DNA from: Chromatiales bacterium
Lineage (GTDB): Bacteria > Pseudomonadota > Gammaproteobacteria > UBA6429 > Thiohalophilaceae
Direction of reading: 5' to 3'
Assembly (NCBI GenBank): GCA_024641465.1
Contig: JAHEDB010000198.1
Coordinates: forward strand, 1 to 5,073
DNA length: 5,073 bases
Shown: piece by piece, positions 4,052-5,073 of the stretch
Layout of the letters: the number at the start of each line of letters is the position of its first letter
Numbering within the stretch: the stretch's first letter is position 1
Program-made: the position numbers and the translations under genes
The notes under the pieces: model-generated
Told to the model about the DNA's origin: nothing
Databases searched by the model: none
The model's input: the letters and a program-made list of their open reading frames with translations, nothing else

Positions 4052-5073
4052 GCCACGAATCGAGATAGGATTGTTGTACCTCGGTCAGTTTATCGATATC
4101 GATACCCATGGCCCTGAGTTTTAATTCAGCTATCTGTTGGTCAATTTCATCCGGCACCTTGTGCACGGCATTGGACAATCTACCTTTTTGCCTTACCAGA
4201 TAAATGGCGCTTAACACCTGATTGGCAAAGCTCATGTCCATCACCGCCGAAGGATGGCCTTCGGCGGCGGCCAGGTTCACCAGCCGGCCCTCGGCCAGCA
4301 GGCGAATGACCCGCCCGTCGACCAGGGTGTATTCCTCAACCGAGTCACGCGGCCGGGTCTTGCCGGTGCTGAGTGATTCGAGGGCCGGGATATTGATCTC
4401 GACATTAAAGTGCCCGGCATTGGCCAGCACGCAACCGTCCTTCATGGCCTGCATATGCTGATTGTCGATCACGTGTTTGTCACCGGTGACGGTGATCATG
4501 AAATCCGCCTGTTGCGCCGCATCAAGGATCGGCATGACGCGATAGCCGTCCATGCTGGCCTCCAGCGCCCGTAGCGGATCGACCTCACACACAATCACAT
4601 GCGCACCGTGGCCACGGGCGCGCATGGCGATGCCCCGGCCACACCAGCCGTAACCGACCACGACAAAGTTTTTACCGGCGAGCAAGATATTCGTCGCGCG
4701 AATAATACCATCGAGGGCGCTTTGCCCGGTGCCATAACGATTATCGAACAGGTGCTTGGTCATGGCATCGTTGACCGCGATGACGGGATATTGCAGTGCC
4801 TGATCACGGGCCATGGCGCGCAGGCGAATCACGCCGGTGGTGGTCTCTTCGGTGCCGCCGATCATGTCGGGGATTAATTCCGTACGGTGTTGGTGCAGCT
4901 CACTGATCAGATCGGCACCATCATCCATCGTCAGCATCGGCCGGTGATCCAGTGCCGCGCGAATGTGCTGATAATAGACCTCGGTGGATTCACCCCGTAT
5001 GGCGAAGACTGGGATGTGATAGGTTTCCACCAGGGCCGCGGCCACATCGTCCTGGGTGCTGAGCGGGTTGCTC
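4038..5073 (-). CDS. ahcY: S-adenosylhomocysteine hydrolase (adenosylhomocysteinase), short form, N-terminus cut by window edge
   Basis: NAD-dependent cytosolic enzyme that reversibly splits S-adenosylhomocysteine into adenosine and homocysteine, relieving product inhibition of methyltransferases. The frame is open to the edge: SNPLSTQDD, a conserved internal motif, precedes the GTG at 5045, so that GTG is not the start and probably some 60-70 residues are outside. Visible hallmarks are the DDGADL acid, GGTEETTTG (catalytic Glu), NDAMTKHLFDNRYGTGQS (Lys, Asp-Asn pair), the NAD-binding loop GYGWCGRG (bases 4632-4655), NAGHFNVEI (His) and GHPSAVMDMSFANQ. The C-terminus ends in SYLDSWQEGT and lacks the KPDHYRY tail that contacts NAD of a neighbouring subunit in the long class. 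With GTGQS, this marks the compact archaeal/Thermotoga-like type. Its last codons carry the pcm ribosome-binding site. The promoter lies outside the window. Confidence 0.95.
   Translation of the reverse strand, partial: SNPLSTQDDVAAALVETYHIPVFAIRGESTEVYYQHIRAALDHRPMLTMDDGADLISELHQHRTELIPDMIGGTEETTTGVIRLRAMARDQALQYPVIAVNDAMTKHLFDNRYGTGQSALDGIIRATNILLAGKNFVVVGYGWCGRGIAMRARGHGAHVIVCEVDPLRALEASMDGYRVMPILDAAQQADFMITVTGDKHVIDNQHMQAMKDGCVLANAGHFNVEINIPALESLSTGKTRPRDSVEEYTLVDGRVIRLLAEGRLVNLAAAEGHPSAVMDMSFANQVLSAIYLVRQKGRLSNAVHKVPDEIDQQIAELKLRAMGIDIDKLTEVQQSYLDSWQEGT

Noticed and set aside
4599..4877. A 92-codon + strand open frame opposite the SAH hydrolase gene
   Set aside because: The opposite strand carries unmistakable hydrolase motifs across the same bases.

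Overview
The window (5,073 bases) looks like a chromosomal segment of an anaerobic or facultatively anaerobic bacterium, most likely a proteobacterium and perhaps a gammaproteobacterium. That placement is an inference from gene content and the moderately GC-rich coding sequence; no rRNA or other marker gene is present. Coding density is ordinary, and no tRNA, CRISPR array, insertion sequence or phage gene was seen.

Left part, + strand: the 3' portion of an [FeFe]-hydrogenase catalytic subunit (bases 1-1388, cut by the window edge). All three H-cluster motifs are present. The protein does not stop after the usual C-terminal small-subunit-like segment. It continues for about 110 residues that look like a SnoaL/NTF2-like (cystatin-fold) domain, which is the most unusual feature here.

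The rest is on the - strand and reads from right to left: a short-form S-adenosylhomocysteine hydrolase (N-terminus outside the window); protein-L-isoaspartate O-methyltransferase, coupled to it by an ATGA overlap; an unrecognised multi-pass membrane protein; a DUF3175 protein; and, after a 339-bp AT-rich gap, a BCAM0308-family zinc-ribbon protein. The first four are separated by -4, 52 and 51 bp and are probably one transcription unit. The BCAM0308 gene converges on the hydrogenase with 36 bp between stop codons. The gap holds two adjacent stem-loops just downstream of DUF3175, an FNR-like palindrome suitably placed for a separate oxygen-responsive promoter, and a doubtful small membrane-peptide ORF.

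Functionally, the hydrolase removes the S-adenosylhomocysteine made by the methyltransferase, so those two form a methylation and protein-repair pair. The hydrogenase and the BCAM0308-type protein (a family I recall from the low-oxygen-activated locus of Burkholderia cenocepacia) suggest the region serves life or survival without oxygen. That overall theme is inference. The clearest candidates for something undescribed are the hydrogenase fusion and the conserved-hypothetical set linked to SAH recycling and protein repair.
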